From contig NZ_JAFBCQ010000001.1 of the NCBI RefSeq assembly GCF_016907815.1, positions 1,054,001 through 1,118,000 of the forward strand: a stretch of DNA of 64,000 nt. The letters run 5' to 3'. This DNA comes from Microbacterium aurum (lineage in GTDB: Bacteria; Actinomycetota; Actinomycetes; Actinomycetales; Microbacteriaceae). Below the pieces are notes generated by a model. It saw only the letters and a program-made list of their open reading frames with translations. It made no database searches and was not told the DNA's origin. Shown in pieces: positions 27,231-34,527 of this stretch. The position numbers and the translations under genes are program-made. Every line of letters begins with the position of its first letter. The stretch's first letter is position 1.

Positions 27231-27322
27231 CCGGGCTCGGGGCTCTGTCGCAGGCAGGCCGCGGCAGAGTGCTTACACTCAGAAGAGGGCGGGTGAGAAG
27301 GGCTTTCGCTTCGCTGACGCCC

Positions 27323-27342
27323 AAAGATCAAGGGTGATCTTT
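27323..27342. terminator. Hairpin with T-tail downstream of the relaxase gene
   Basis: AAAGATCA-AGGG-TGATCTTT, a perfect 8-bp stem followed by one more T and C, about 92 bases after the relaxase stop and 140 before the next gene. Confidence 0.5.
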
Positions 27343-27484
27343 TCTTGGAATCGCGAGCCGACGGCTTGGCTGTGGTGCAGCCGGAGTCGCGGGGCCGGCT
27401 GCCAAGCGGCAGGAAGCGGGGCAGATGCTCACGGTGTGTGACACCATGGAATTGATGACGCGGCTCGTCCAGGGAAGGAAGGTC

Positions 27485-27943
27485 ATGAACGACGAACAAG
27501 TGTTCTCCGACCCCGGTCATCCGGTGTCTAGCGTTCGGGTGGTCCCGCGTGGGCGTGCCGTGTATCGGGCTGATGCTGAGAGCGGTTCTGTCGTGGTCCG
27601 TCACTTGCTCGGGTACGAGCCGTTCACGGAGTTCTGGTTTGGACTTGGAGGGGCCTCAAGCCATCTAGCTTCCAGTGTCGAACGTTTTGGTGATGTTGTG
27701 CGGGCCCAGAGTGACGCGATTCGGGCCGATGGAATCGAGGATGCCGCGGCTGTGTTTTTGGGAAACGTCCTCGTAGGTCTTCGCCCCGATGCGTCATGGG
27801 TCAGGTATGGCGACGAGTTCCCGAGCGCTGGGACCGAGCAGCATCAGTATGAGGTTCTTCATCTTCTCGATCTGCTCATGGACTCCGATGACGCCACGTA
27901 CCGAAAGTGCCTGGACATGATCGAGGGGTGGGCCCGGTCGTAA
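27485..27943 (+). CDS. Hypothetical protein
   Basis: A 152-residue soluble protein without recognised family. ATG 27485 is chosen over upstream starts because of AAGGAAGG six bases before it. The N-terminus is polar (MNDEQVFSDPGHPVSSVRVVPRG); the rest is helical with EQHQYEVLHLLDLLMDSDDATYRKCLDMIEGW. No signal peptide or membrane segment. It is convergent with the secreted-protein gene at 27976 (32 bases apart), so an immunity or accessory role to that cassette is possible but unproven. Confidence 0.65.
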   Translation: MNDEQVFSDPGHPVSSVRVVPRGRAVYRADAESGSVVVRHLLGYEPFTEFWFGLGGASSHLASSVERFGDVVRAQSDAIRADGIEDAAAVFLGNVLVGLRPDASWVRYGDEFPSAGTEQHQYEVLHLLDLLMDSDDATYRKCLDMIEGWARS

Positions 27944-27975
27944 CCAGGCCCACCCTGTAGTGCTGCGGTGTTGTG

Positions 27976-28602
27976 TTACGAGGTTCCGCAGTTGGGGGTG
28001 TCGACGATGTCGTATGCGGCCGCGGTGTATGTGGTGCCGCCTCTGACGAGTGTGCCGTTGGTCACGGTGCGGAAGATGGTCCGATCGACGTTGTCGTAGC
28101 AGTTGTACGCGTACTCCAGTGCGAGGCTCGAACCGCCTGTGCGTTGCGCTGATCGGCTGGCCACGAAGTTGTTGTAGTGGCCCCAGGCGAGGAAACCGAT
28201 CGTGGAGGACATCGCTGCGCTCACAAACGGGGCGAGGCAGCTCGTGAGGTTGTCGGAGACGATCTGTGTCGTCTGCTTGTAGATCAGAACTGTCAAGCCA
28301 CAACCGGACGGGAACGCACGTGCGACCACGCCGTCGTCGCTTGTTCCCTCCTCGACGTATTGGACGGAGGAGCCGCCGAGGATTTCGCCGCCGTTCGCTT
28401 CGATCTCAGCAATCCGCTCTGCGACACCGGGTAGCGATGTGTCGATGGGTGGGGCGGGGTCAGTCAGGGACGAATCATCTACGGGTGTGGGCGCTACCTC
28501 GGTAGCGTGGGCAGGACCGCCGATGGCGAGTCCCACGACCATCGCGAATGCGGCGATCGTGGCCGCGATGGTCCTGGTGGACCGGCGAAGTGTTGACATC
28601 AC
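27976..28602 (-). CDS. Secreted protein of unknown function
   Basis: A 208-residue protein with a signal peptide (basic MSTLRRSTRT, hydrophobic core, cleavage after AHA near residue 33). The mature chain has an acidic N-terminal part (TEVAPTPVDDSSLTDPAPPIDTS), a helix with GVAERIAEIEANGGEILGG, a hydrophobic middle (LAPFVSAAMSSTIGFLAWG) and four Cys residues (SGCGL, TSCLAP, YNCYDN, PNCGTS) that could form disulfides outside the cell. No family recognised. It is last in a minus-strand gene row starting with a PadR regulator, 75 bases after the membrane-protein gene. Confidence 0.78.
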   Translation of the reverse strand: MMSTLRRSTRTIAATIAAFAMVVGLAIGGPAHATEVAPTPVDDSSLTDPAPPIDTSLPGVAERIAEIEANGGEILGGSSVQYVEEGTSDDGVVARAFPSGCGLTVLIYKQTTQIVSDNLTSCLAPFVSAAMSSTIGFLAWGHYNNFVASRSAQRTGGSSLALEYAYNCYDNVDRTIFRTVTNGTLVRGGTTYTAAAYDIVDTPNCGTS

Positions 28603-28677
28603 ATAACTCCTTGCGTGCGTTGATGAGTGCTGCTAGGTGTCGGAATGAATATGTCTGGATCGACGGCCCCCTCGCTC

Positions 28678-28989
28678 TTATGCCGGGACGAAGCCCGAGC
28701 GGCGGCGGTAACGACCGCGAATGGCGGCAGCAATGAGCGCCGCGACTCCGAGTAGGGCGAGGATGCCGCCGAGGATGAGGATGCCGCGGTCGGTAGGCGT
28801 GATGCGGGTGAGAACGAACACCGTGTTTTCGTCGAGCCCGAGATCGAGGTCTTCGACATACATGTAGCGGGCGAAGACGGAATAGAGAAGGGTCACGATC
28901 GAGTAGAGCCCCGCGGTGACGAGAGCCACCCCCACGACGATGAGGGCCCGGATGCGGGCGGTCTGTGCCGTTGCTAGCTGAGTCGTCAT
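28678..28989 (-). CDS. Small membrane protein (two helices)
   Basis: A 103-residue protein. ATG 28989 is chosen because AAGGAGA lies just upstream. Two hydrophobic segments, ALIVVGVALVTAGLYSIVTLLY and GILILGGILALLGVAALIAAAI, flank a 30-residue loop (ARYMYVEDLDLGLDENTVFVLTRITPTDR) that would be outside the cell, with a basic cytoplasmic C-terminus. No family recognised. It lies between two secreted-protein genes on the same strand. Confidence 0.72.
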   Translation of the reverse strand: MTTQLATAQTARIRALIVVGVALVTAGLYSIVTLLYSVFARYMYVEDLDLGLDENTVFVLTRITPTDRGILILGGILALLGVAALIAAAIRGRYRRRSGFVPA

Positions 28990-29046
28990 GGGCTTCTCCT
29001 TAGGTGTCCGTGCGGGGCCGGTCCGGGACCGACCCCGCACTGGTGG

Positions 29047-30012
29047 TTACGACCAGGCGCCGTCGTAGGGATTGCAGTGATACTGGGCGAGCGACTGCGC
29101 CCAGCCCACTAGCGGCCGCCAGGACTCGAGGTTGTACTGGGGAAGCGAGGCTGGGAGCCCTGCGATGTGGCAATAGAACTGCTCCTGGATGGTGTTCGTC
29201 CATCGCCACGCGTTGCCGCCGAGCTTGGATTTCACCTCATCGACGTGTGCGAACCAGGTTGCCGGGCCGGCCCAGGTCTGCCCCCACGCCCGCGGCGTGA
29301 CGTTGATCTTGTAGCCGCCGGAGGGGAACGTGACAGTCGGCTGGTAGTAGAGGTCCTGGCCGAGCCACGGGTCCGCGACGATCGGATAGGCGTACTGCCC
29401 GCCGTCGTGATCGATCCGCTGCGTCAGCGTTGTCCCGTTCACCTGGTAGCTGGTGGGGACAAGTGCGCCGTTGGCATCGACCGCCCACGCGGGAGCGACG
29501 CCACCGACGAACTCACCGTCCGCGCTGGTGATATGCACCGCGCCATCCTCGTCGACGGCGAGTGTCGCGCCCTCCGCGACGTCGATGCTGTAGCTGTAGC
29601 TCTCCGGCGCGGCGACATCGTCGATGAGGGTGAGGATCTGCACCGATCCGTCGTCCTTCACCAGCGGAACACTGGTCGCACCGTTGCCGTGCTCGAACAG
29701 CCGCACGCCTTCGCCGGCCACGGAGTCCTCCGCAACGGCCGCCGTCGCGGGAAGCCAAATCGACACACTCACGTCCTCACCGTGAGTGGTGACCGGCTCC
29801 GCTCCCGTCGTCGGAACCGTTGCCGGCGTGACAGCTTGCGCGCCGCGCGCCGCAGATGCGCCGTCATACAGGTTCTCGCGCACCTCGGGGGCCACCCGCG
29901 CCAGCAGGGCATCGAGGCTTTCGCTGTCCTCCGCGTTCGCGGCCGTTGCCGGCGATATCGCCAGCACTCCCAGCACTGCTGCCACGAGTACGGCTACTCG
30001 TCTGTTTTTCAC
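29047..30012 (-). CDS. Secreted protein with probable DUF2599-like C-terminal domain
   Basis: A 321-residue exported protein: signal peptide MKNRRVAVLVAAVLGVLAISPATA, an all-beta middle (VSVSIWLPATAAV to TLTQRIDHDGGQYAYPIVADPW) and a C-terminal domain with WFAHVDEVKSKLGGNAWRWTNTIQEQFYCHIAGLP and YNLESWRPLVGWAQSLAQYHCNP, the latter matching my recollection of the DUF2599 signature. Two Cys in this domain could pair. DUF2599 proteins are exported actinobacterial proteins of unknown role. A palindromic motif shared with the PadR gene lies about 60 bases upstream (30073-30084). Confidence 0.78.
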   Translation of the reverse strand: MKNRRVAVLVAAVLGVLAISPATAANAEDSESLDALLARVAPEVRENLYDGASAARGAQAVTPATVPTTGAEPVTTHGEDVSVSIWLPATAAVAEDSVAGEGVRLFEHGNGATSVPLVKDDGSVQILTLIDDVAAPESYSYSIDVAEGATLAVDEDGAVHITSADGEFVGGVAPAWAVDANGALVPTSYQVNGTTLTQRIDHDGGQYAYPIVADPWLGQDLYYQPTVTFPSGGYKINVTPRAWGQTWAGPATWFAHVDEVKSKLGGNAWRWTNTIQEQFYCHIAGLPASLPQYNLESWRPLVGWAQSLAQYHCNPYDGAWS

Positions 30013-30072
30013 GTTCGTTCTCCCGTCTGTGGTCCCTGAGCCTCGAAGGCGAGGCGTAGTCGCAGGCTAGAC

Positions 30073-30084
30073 CTACATATGTAG
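30073..30084. promoter_or_regulatory. Candidate PadR operator, copy A
   Basis: CTACATATGTAG is a perfect palindrome (14 bp with flanking C/G, 30072-30085) upstream of the DUF2599-like gene. Related motifs occur at 30325-30336 and 31034-31047. On the minus strand it is preceded by TATCC, as copy C is by TATCT. Confidence 0.6.
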
Positions 30085-30112
30085 GGATAGCAAGCAAACA
30101 GGACGGGAAGTG

Positions 30113-30283
30113 TCACGGTCGGCTCGGCGGCACCACTCTCACCGGCGAGAGTATGAGATAGAGCACAGCCAACCCGGCGACAGCGGGAACCGTGGCCCAT
30201 GCCGGGAGCAGCGTCAGGGCAATCAGGGCGATCGAGGCAAAGATCAGTGGAACCCACCGTTGCCACTGTCGCGTCTCGCGCAT
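30113..30283 (-). CDS. Small membrane protein
   Basis: A 56-residue protein, MRETRQWQRWVPLIFASIAL and onward, with two hydrophobic stretches (VPLIFASIALIALTLLPAWA and VPAVAGLAVLYLILSPV). The start is uncertain: the frame is open upstream to 30517, but the next gene occupies that sequence and a candidate operator lies at 30325-30336, which favours ATG 30283. Transcribed in the PadR row. Confidence 0.5.
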   Translation of the reverse strand: MRETRQWQRWVPLIFASIALIALTLLPAWATVPAVAGLAVLYLILSPVRVVPPSRP

Positions 30284-30324
30284 ATCGTCCGCCAATCGAT
30301 CCGGGATTCGGATCGAGGCTATCT

Positions 30325-30336
30325 CTACATATCTAG
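30325..30336. promoter_or_regulatory. Candidate PadR operator, copy B
   Basis: CTACATATCTAG, preceded by CTATCT, differs by one base from the perfect palindrome at 30073-30084. It lies between the two small membrane-protein genes, about 42 bases before the downstream start. Confidence 0.5.
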
Positions 30337-30705
30337 CTAAAGCAAGTGGCGAGAGGTTCTCGGAGCTTTTCGCGACTCGTCCGTGGGCGCGGCGATCAGC
30401 CACACGAGCAACCCCAGAGCCACGACAGGCATGAGGAACCACGGGGGGATGAAGATCGCGGACACCAGGAGCCCGGCGGTTAGGAACGTGGCTCTCACCC
30501 ATCGCCTTCGACACCATGCGGAGGGGCCCCGGCGGACCACGAAGGCAACCGCGCCGCGAGCGATGTCGCCGCAGTCCACGCTGAGTTCGTCAGCATGGTC
30601 CAGGTCGGCCGCCCACACCTCGGCCATGATCCGGCTCTCGGGGCGGGGAAGGAACGCCGCAGCGATGCTCACCGTGGCACGCGCCGCACACCGCCCCGCG
30701 TGCAT
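30337..30705 (-). CDS. PadR-associated membrane protein
   Basis: A 122-residue protein starting four bases after the PadR stop. Residues 15-60 (AAFLPRPESRIMAEVWAADLDHADELSVDCGDIARGAVAFVVRR) resemble the LLPARxRxWxxAMxAELD segment of actinobacterial membrane proteins found beside PadR genes; two membrane helices follow (FLTAGLLVSAIFIPPWFLMPVVALGLLVWLI). Such proteins are often signalling or permease-prefix partners of PadR regulators. A GTG a few codons downstream could be the true start. Confidence 0.65.
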   Translation of the reverse strand: MHAGRCAARATVSIAAAFLPRPESRIMAEVWAADLDHADELSVDCGDIARGAVAFVVRRGPSAWCRRRWVRATFLTAGLLVSAIFIPPWFLMPVVALGLLVWLIAAPTDESRKAPRTSRHLL

Positions 30706-30709
30706 GCGC

Positions 30710-31039
30710 CTACGCTCCCGCCAGTCCGGCGGGCCGGACTCGTGGTGAGCGCTCAGCCGCCTGCCTGTTCTCGACAGTGGTGATCGCCGCGAGGGCTATC
30801 TCTCGCGCTTCCTGCTGAAGCTGGTAGTAGCGACGCCTCGGGCCCTGCCGGGACGTGTCGTCCTCCCACGCGCTGGAGATCCAGCCCGAAGATTCGAGGC
30901 GATCGAGGATCGGATAAACACTGCCACTCGGTCGACCCGTCGTCTTGACGAGCTGAAGCCCCCACACAGGCCCTTCAGCCGCGACGAGCATCTTCAACAC
31001 GTCAATCGTGGCCGGCGTCAGTCGAGACAATCGCTCCAT
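30710..31039 (-). CDS. PadR-family transcriptional regulator
   Basis: A 109-residue winged-helix protein: LTPATIDVLKMLVAAEGPVWGLQLVKTTGRPSGSVYPILDRLESSGWISSAWEDD with the basic wing RQGPRRRYYQLQQEAREIAL is diagnostic for PadR. ATG 31039 is selected because the domain begins there; the frame is open to 31204. Its start codon lies inside operator copy C, suggesting autorepression. It heads a minus-strand row of membrane and secreted protein genes down to 27976. Confidence 0.88.
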   Translation of the reverse strand: MERLSRLTPATIDVLKMLVAAEGPVWGLQLVKTTGRPSGSVYPILDRLESSGWISSAWEDDTSRQGPRRRYYQLQQEAREIALAAITTVENRQAAERSPRVRPAGLAGA

Positions 31040-31047
31040 ATGTCGAG
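31034..31047. promoter_or_regulatory. Candidate PadR operator, copy C
   Basis: On the minus strand TATCTCGACATATGGAG, matching TATCCCTACATATGTAG of copy A at 13 of 17 positions. It overlaps the PadR start codon, so binding there would repress the gene. Confidence 0.55.
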
Positions 31048-31309
31048 ATAATACGCCGGACAATCCAGCGAAACCCACATCGATCGGTGTCGCAAGGATC
31101 AGCAGACCCGCACGGTCTTCAATCAGGAGGCGGAAACGATCAACGTCGCCTGCCGCCGTCCTCGACCGGGACGTGCTCCCGTATCTGACGATCGATTTCG
31201 CCACCTGACACTGGACGCGTGACGATCGGATGCGGTAAGCGTGGGCTCAGTCGTCCACGCGGTGCCTCGGTTCTGGCCGATGTCACTGCGGTCGCCGTAC
31301 ACTAAACGC

Positions 31310-31549
31310 ATGACTCCGAAGCTGGCGGACTACATCGAGGCGGGCAAGGCCCTCGATGCAGACGAGCGCGAAATCGCCTCGCTCGCACTCCAGCACGTCG
31401 ATGAGGCAGAGCAGGCCGAAATCGACGCCGCCTGGGACGAGACGATCGACCGGCGCCTTGACGAACTGGTGAGCGGCAAGGTCCCGCCGGTCAGCGGCCG
31501 GGAGACGATCGCAATCGCGCGGGCACGGTCGGCCGCGCGGCGCAAGTGA
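31310..31549 (+). CDS. Addiction-module antitoxin
   Basis: A 79-residue acidic protein of the putative addiction module component type: helical N-terminus (MTPKLADYIEAGKALDADEREIASLALQHV) and a motif before the toxin-binding tail, AAWDETIDRRLDELVSGKVPPVSGRE. It overlaps the toxin gene by four bases. ATG 31310 starts the homologous part. The pair lies just inside the right end of E1 and would favour its retention. Confidence 0.85.
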   Translation: MTPKLADYIEAGKALDADEREIASLALQHVDEAEQAEIDAAWDETIDRRLDELVSGKVPPVSGRETIAIARARSAARRK

Positions 31550-31866
31550 CGCTCGACTGGAACGAGCACCCCGAGGCTCGTGAAGAGTTCCTCCACGCCC
31601 ACGACCGCTACCTGGGGATCGAGGACGGCAGGCTCGGTGACGAGTTCGCTGACGTAGCCGAGTCCGCCGCCGAGTTGATCCTCCAGTGGCCGGACGCGCC
31701 GCCGCCGTACCGCGGCCGGCGACGCGATCCGATGATCCGCACCTGGCATCTCGGCAAGTTCCCATACAATCTCATCTACGTAGTCCGCGAGGGTGAGGTG
31801 TTCGTGCTCGCCTACGCTCCCGAGGCGCGTCGGCCCGGCTACTGGGTGCACCGTCTGAACGGTTGA
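31546..31866 (+). CDS. ParE/RelE-superfamily toxin
   Basis: A 106-residue protein starting at GTG 31546 within the antitoxin stop. The fold signature is clear: WNEHPEAREEFLHAHDRYL helices and a C-terminal strand set with FPYNLIYVVREGEVFVLAYAPEARRPGYW. ParE members poison gyrase and RelE members cut mRNA; the sequence alone does not decide between these. Confidence 0.87.
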   Translation: MTLDWNEHPEAREEFLHAHDRYLGIEDGRLGDEFADVAESAAELILQWPDAPPPYRGRRRDPMIRTWHLGKFPYNLIYVVREGEVFVLAYAPEARRPGYWVHRLNG

Positions 31867-31892
31867 TCGGCCGCTCTCAGGAACGTGTGCTG

Positions 31893-31912
31893 GGTGACCC
31901 CCAGGTGACCCC
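31893..31912 (+). repeat. Arm-type direct repeat pair, right end of E1
   Basis: Two GGTGACCCC units separated by CA form a 20-bp sequence identical to 18087-18106 in the 3' end of the E1 integrase gene. It lies 157 bases left of the right att copy, the expected place for an integrase arm site. The interval 31867-32069 holds nothing else recognised. Confidence 0.65.
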
Positions 31913-32069
31913 GAGCCTCCCGAGGATGCCGTTTCAGGTCGATTCTGGCGCGTGATAAGTGCGAGACGTGCGCTTGGCAAGGCGCCGCGGCTTCCCAACA
32001 ACCACAAGGGATCGCGGCGTTCTCAGGCCTCGGACGGCCAGGTGGAGCGGCGGCGGTCTGGCTCCCGCA

Positions 32070-32132
32070 CCACCCTGCTAAGGTGGAGTCCCCTTACGGG
32101 GACCGAGGGTTCAAATCCCTCCGTCTCCGCCA
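32070..32132 (+). repeat. att: second 63-bp copy of the tRNA-Ser(GCT) 3' half
   Basis: Identical to 17945-18007. It is the right boundary of E1 and at the same time the left boundary of the next element, whose integrase gene begins 49 bases further on. Confidence 0.85.
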
Positions 32133-32181
32133 AAAAGCCCTGGTCAGAAAAGGTTTCTGCGATCGCCGGGAGGCGTTGAGG

Positions 32182-33300
32182 TCAGCGTCCGAGGCTTGGA
32201 TCGCGCCGAGTGTCCCGCGAGTGTCCCGACTTCTGGCCGAACTCCTCGGCGGCGGCGAGACGCCGCACGTGGTCGCGGCGTTGGCCTTCCCCGAGGACGT
32301 GCGCGTAGACCGCGAGGACGGTGCGTGCTTCGTCGCCCAGGTAGTCCGCGACCTCGTGCACGGGCGTGCCGAGCCGCAGCCAGGTGGACGCCGCGTAGTG
32401 GCGGAGCGCGTGGCGGCGGAAGCCGAGGGGGAACTTGCGGACGACGCCGACCGAGAGCTGCCCGCCCTGCTGGTTGGTGAACAGGTAGTCGTCGGGCTGC
32501 TTTCCCACGGCGTACTGACGGAAGATCGCCAGCGCCCGCGGCGACAGTGGCACGGGACGGGTACCGCGCCAGGACTTCGGGTTCTTCTCCTCGTATCGGT
32601 CGGAGTGGGAACGCTCGACGTTGAGCTGCGCGAGGGGTACTTCGGAGAGCCAGTTCACGCGGATCGCGCGCAGCTCGCCCCAGCGCACGCCGGTCAGCGA
32701 CATGAACTCGAACACGTCCGCGATGTCGCTGCGCCGCTGCCGCAAGGCGGCGAGCACTCCGGCGACGCGGCGCGGGGAGGGAATCTCGTTCGGGCTCACC
32801 GCCCGCTGGGCGACCGTGCTCAACTCGGGAATCTTCTTCATGGTCCGCACCGGGTGCGGCTGGTGCAGGTAGCCCTGCTCGTCGGCGTAGGTGAACAGGG
32901 CGCTCAGGGTCGTCTTGGCTCGCGCGACCGTCGCCGGTGCCTTCCCGCTGCGCAACTCGGCGAGTAGGTGCTCCCGGATGTCCCCGGCCTGCACGGTGGC
33001 GAGCGACCGCTTCAGCAGGGTAGCGGGGAGCGCGGCGAGGTTGTTCCGGTCGGTGTCCACCGTGTGCGGGTTCCCGCCTTCACGCGCCGCGAGGAACCTC
33101 TCGACCAGTTCCTGCATCGTGAACTTGCGCTTCGGCGGCAGCGGGCGGCCGGTGTCCAGCAGGTGCTTCTGCTCCCGCTCCCACGCCTCGGCGTCGCTCT
33201 TGCGGTCGAAGGTGCGGGACGCGACGAGCTGCGTGCCGGAGCGGACGCGCGCGAGGTAGCGGGTCTTGCCCCTCCTGGTCTTGCGCGCCTCGATGCTCAC
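32182..33300 (-). CDS. int: Tyrosine-type site-specific integrase of E2
   Basis: A 372-residue integrase, close paralogue of 18060-19175: the N-terminal arm-binding domain is more diverged (RYLARVRSGTQLVASRTFDRKSDAEAWEREQK), the catalytic domain nearly the same, with Arg in TGVRWGELRAI, RHALRHYAAS and the active Tyr in VLAVYAHVLG. It overlaps xis by four bases. The C-terminus differs (GHSRDTRRDPSLGR) because this part of the gene contains the AGTGTCCCG arm repeat (32209-32229) in place of the GGTGACCCC repeat of E1. Confidence 0.95.
   Translation of the reverse strand: MSIEARKTRRGKTRYLARVRSGTQLVASRTFDRKSDAEAWEREQKHLLDTGRPLPPKRKFTMQELVERFLAAREGGNPHTVDTDRNNLAALPATLLKRSLATVQAGDIREHLLAELRSGKAPATVARAKTTLSALFTYADEQGYLHQPHPVRTMKKIPELSTVAQRAVSPNEIPSPRRVAGVLAALRQRRSDIADVFEFMSLTGVRWGELRAIRVNWLSEVPLAQLNVERSHSDRYEEKNPKSWRGTRPVPLSPRALAIFRQYAVGKQPDDYLFTNQQGGQLSVGVVRKFPLGFRRHALRHYAASTWLRLGTPVHEVADYLGDEARTVLAVYAHVLGEGQRRDHVRRLAAAEEFGQKSGHSRDTRRDPSLGR
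32209..32229 (+). repeat. Arm-type repeat pair AGTGTCCCG in the int gene of E2
   Basis: Two AGTGTCCCG units, matching 17769-17789 and placed like the GGTGACCCC pair of E1. The two sequences occupy equivalent places in paralogous genes but have different repeat units. Confidence 0.55.
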
Positions 33301-33509
33301 TCGACCACCCCCGCCAGGCGCTCCACGTCGATGCGCCGGTAGACGCGCTTGTGCGGGGTGAGCCGAATCGGCTCTACCGGAGCCTGGCCGGACACGGCGA
33401 GGGCGCGCAGGGTCGTGCGATGGATGCCGAGCAGTGCCGCCGTCTCTTCCTCGGAGTAGAACAGCGGCGCCGGCCCGGTCTGCACGACGCCCTCCGCACT
33501 CTCGCCCAT
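33297..33509 (-). CDS. xis: Excisionase / MerR-like helix-turn-helix protein of E2
   Basis: A 70-residue protein nearly identical to 19172-19384 (MGESAEGVVQTGPAPLFYSEEETAALLGIHRTTLRALAVSG). ATG 33509 is used by analogy although the frame is open to 33578. Overlaps the integrase gene by four bases. Confidence 0.87.
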   Translation of the reverse strand: MGESAEGVVQTGPAPLFYSEEETAALLGIHRTTLRALAVSGQAPVEPIRLTPHKRVYRRIDVERLAGVVE

Positions 33510-33616
33510 CCTGGCCTCCTTTCGAACATCAGATAGTTGCGGATATTTGAGACTATACCGCCACGAAGATAACCGCAACTACATGAGATAACTCCCAGGT
33601 TCGCTAGACTCGTGAC
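33510..33616. promoter_or_regulatory. Divergent promoter region between xis and the HTH gene (E2)
   Basis: It matches the E1 region almost base for base around TAGTTGCGG, CCGCAACTA and GTTCGCTAGACT; differences cluster between the two inverted arms. TAGACT precedes the ATG at 33617 by 7 bases. Confidence 0.55.
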
Positions 33617-34327
33617 ATGCCCGCATCCCCGCGTCGCCCCGGCGATCAGTCCTACGACGGCCTGATCGTCCAGGCTGACCTTCCCGACGGCTGGCACCTC
33701 GCGTCCCGGTTTCCCGGCGAGCGGGACGATGACGCGAGCGAGCAGATCGACGCGGTCCTCGGCTACAACGACCAGGCGACCACCGACGCCGACCGCCAGG
33801 CGCAGCTCGACTCGGAGGCGAACGAGACGATCGACGGCCGCTGGCGCTACATCGAGCACACGGCCACGGCGACCCGCGTGCTGATCCGCCTCCAGCGGCA
33901 GACCTTCGCTGTCCCGGAGGAGGTGCGGATTACCGGCGTCATCTACCTGCCGTGGCGACCGGGCGACCCGATCACTAGCCAGCTCTTGCGCGAGCTGCCG
34001 ACCGCCAGGATCGAGGCGGCGATCAACAAGCGGCTTTTCGCCATGACGCGCACCGAGACGATCACCGGCGGCAAGATCGTCCTCCCGTCCGGCCGCAAGG
34101 TGTCCGAGCGCGATCTGCTCAAGCCGCTGGGCGACCCGAAGCAGACCCCGGACTTCTACGAGCTGGTCGCCCTCCAGCACGGTCGGCTCGCCGCGAAGGG
34201 CGACCCGAACCCGTCAGCGACGATGGCCGACATCAGCGGCGTCGCGCTCTCCACCGCGCAGGGCTGGGTCACCCGCGCCCGTGCCCGCGGACTGCTCCCA
34301 CCCGGACGCCAGGGCCGCGCCGGATAG
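33617..34327 (+). CDS. Conserved element protein with C-terminal helix-turn-helix (E2 copy)
   Basis: A 236-residue close paralogue of 19491-20201 with only scattered substitutions. The C-terminal helix-turn-helix (ATMADISGVALSTAQGWVTRARARGLL) and the central GVIYLPWRPGDP segment are preserved, so both copies are under selection or recently duplicated. It ends the block conserved between the two elements; the next 20 bases no longer match E1. Confidence 0.7.
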   Translation: MPASPRRPGDQSYDGLIVQADLPDGWHLASRFPGERDDDASEQIDAVLGYNDQATTDADRQAQLDSEANETIDGRWRYIEHTATATRVLIRLQRQTFAVPEEVRITGVIYLPWRPGDPITSQLLRELPTARIEAAINKRLFAMTRTETITGGKIVLPSGRKVSERDLLKPLGDPKQTPDFYELVALQHGRLAAKGDPNPSATMADISGVALSTAQGWVTRARARGLLPPGRQGRAG

Positions 34328-34359
34328 CCGGACTCGTCCGCTCTCCCAGAGCGCGGAAA

Positions 34360-34412
34360 GAGTCGGAGGCCGCAGTCCGCTCGCTGTGCTCGGGCGTTGC
34401 GGTCTCCGACTC
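34360..34412. terminator. Long inverted repeat downstream of the HTH gene
   Basis: A 15-bp stem with one mismatch (34360-34374 with 34398-34412) and a 23-base loop containing GCTCGCTGTGCTCG. It lies between two genes whose 3' ends face each other and may act for both strands. Confidence 0.55.
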
Positions 34413-34527
34413 GGCCTCGCGCAGAGCATGGACCGGCTCGGGCCAGGAGCCGGGTGCGAGGGACGACTGAGCCAGCGAAATCCCTAGCGAGGAAGTAGCG
34501 TCCGAGCGGCAGTTTTCAGCGGAGCAA

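Larger units (their letters stand above)
17945..32132. mobile_element. Integrated mobilizable element E1 (14.1 kb)
   Basis: Bounded by identical 63-bp tRNA-Ser(GCT) 3' halves. Just inside the left att is a tyrosine integrase gene pointing at it, and 20-bp arm-type repeats (GGTGACCCC pairs) occur near both ends (18087-18106 and 31893-31912). It carries int, xis, an HTH gene, an ArsR-like gene with secA2, a lipoprotein gene, a MobF relaxase-helicase, a PadR-linked membrane/secreted protein cassette and a ParE-type toxin-antitoxin pair. No coupling protein, VirB4 or FtsK-like translocase is seen, so it looks mobilizable rather than self-transmissible. Confidence 0.85.

Noticed and set aside
28548..28736. 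Short plus-strand frames opposite the secreted and membrane protein genes.
   Set aside because: They overlap well-supported minus-strand genes with ribosome sites and signal sequences and have no features of their own.
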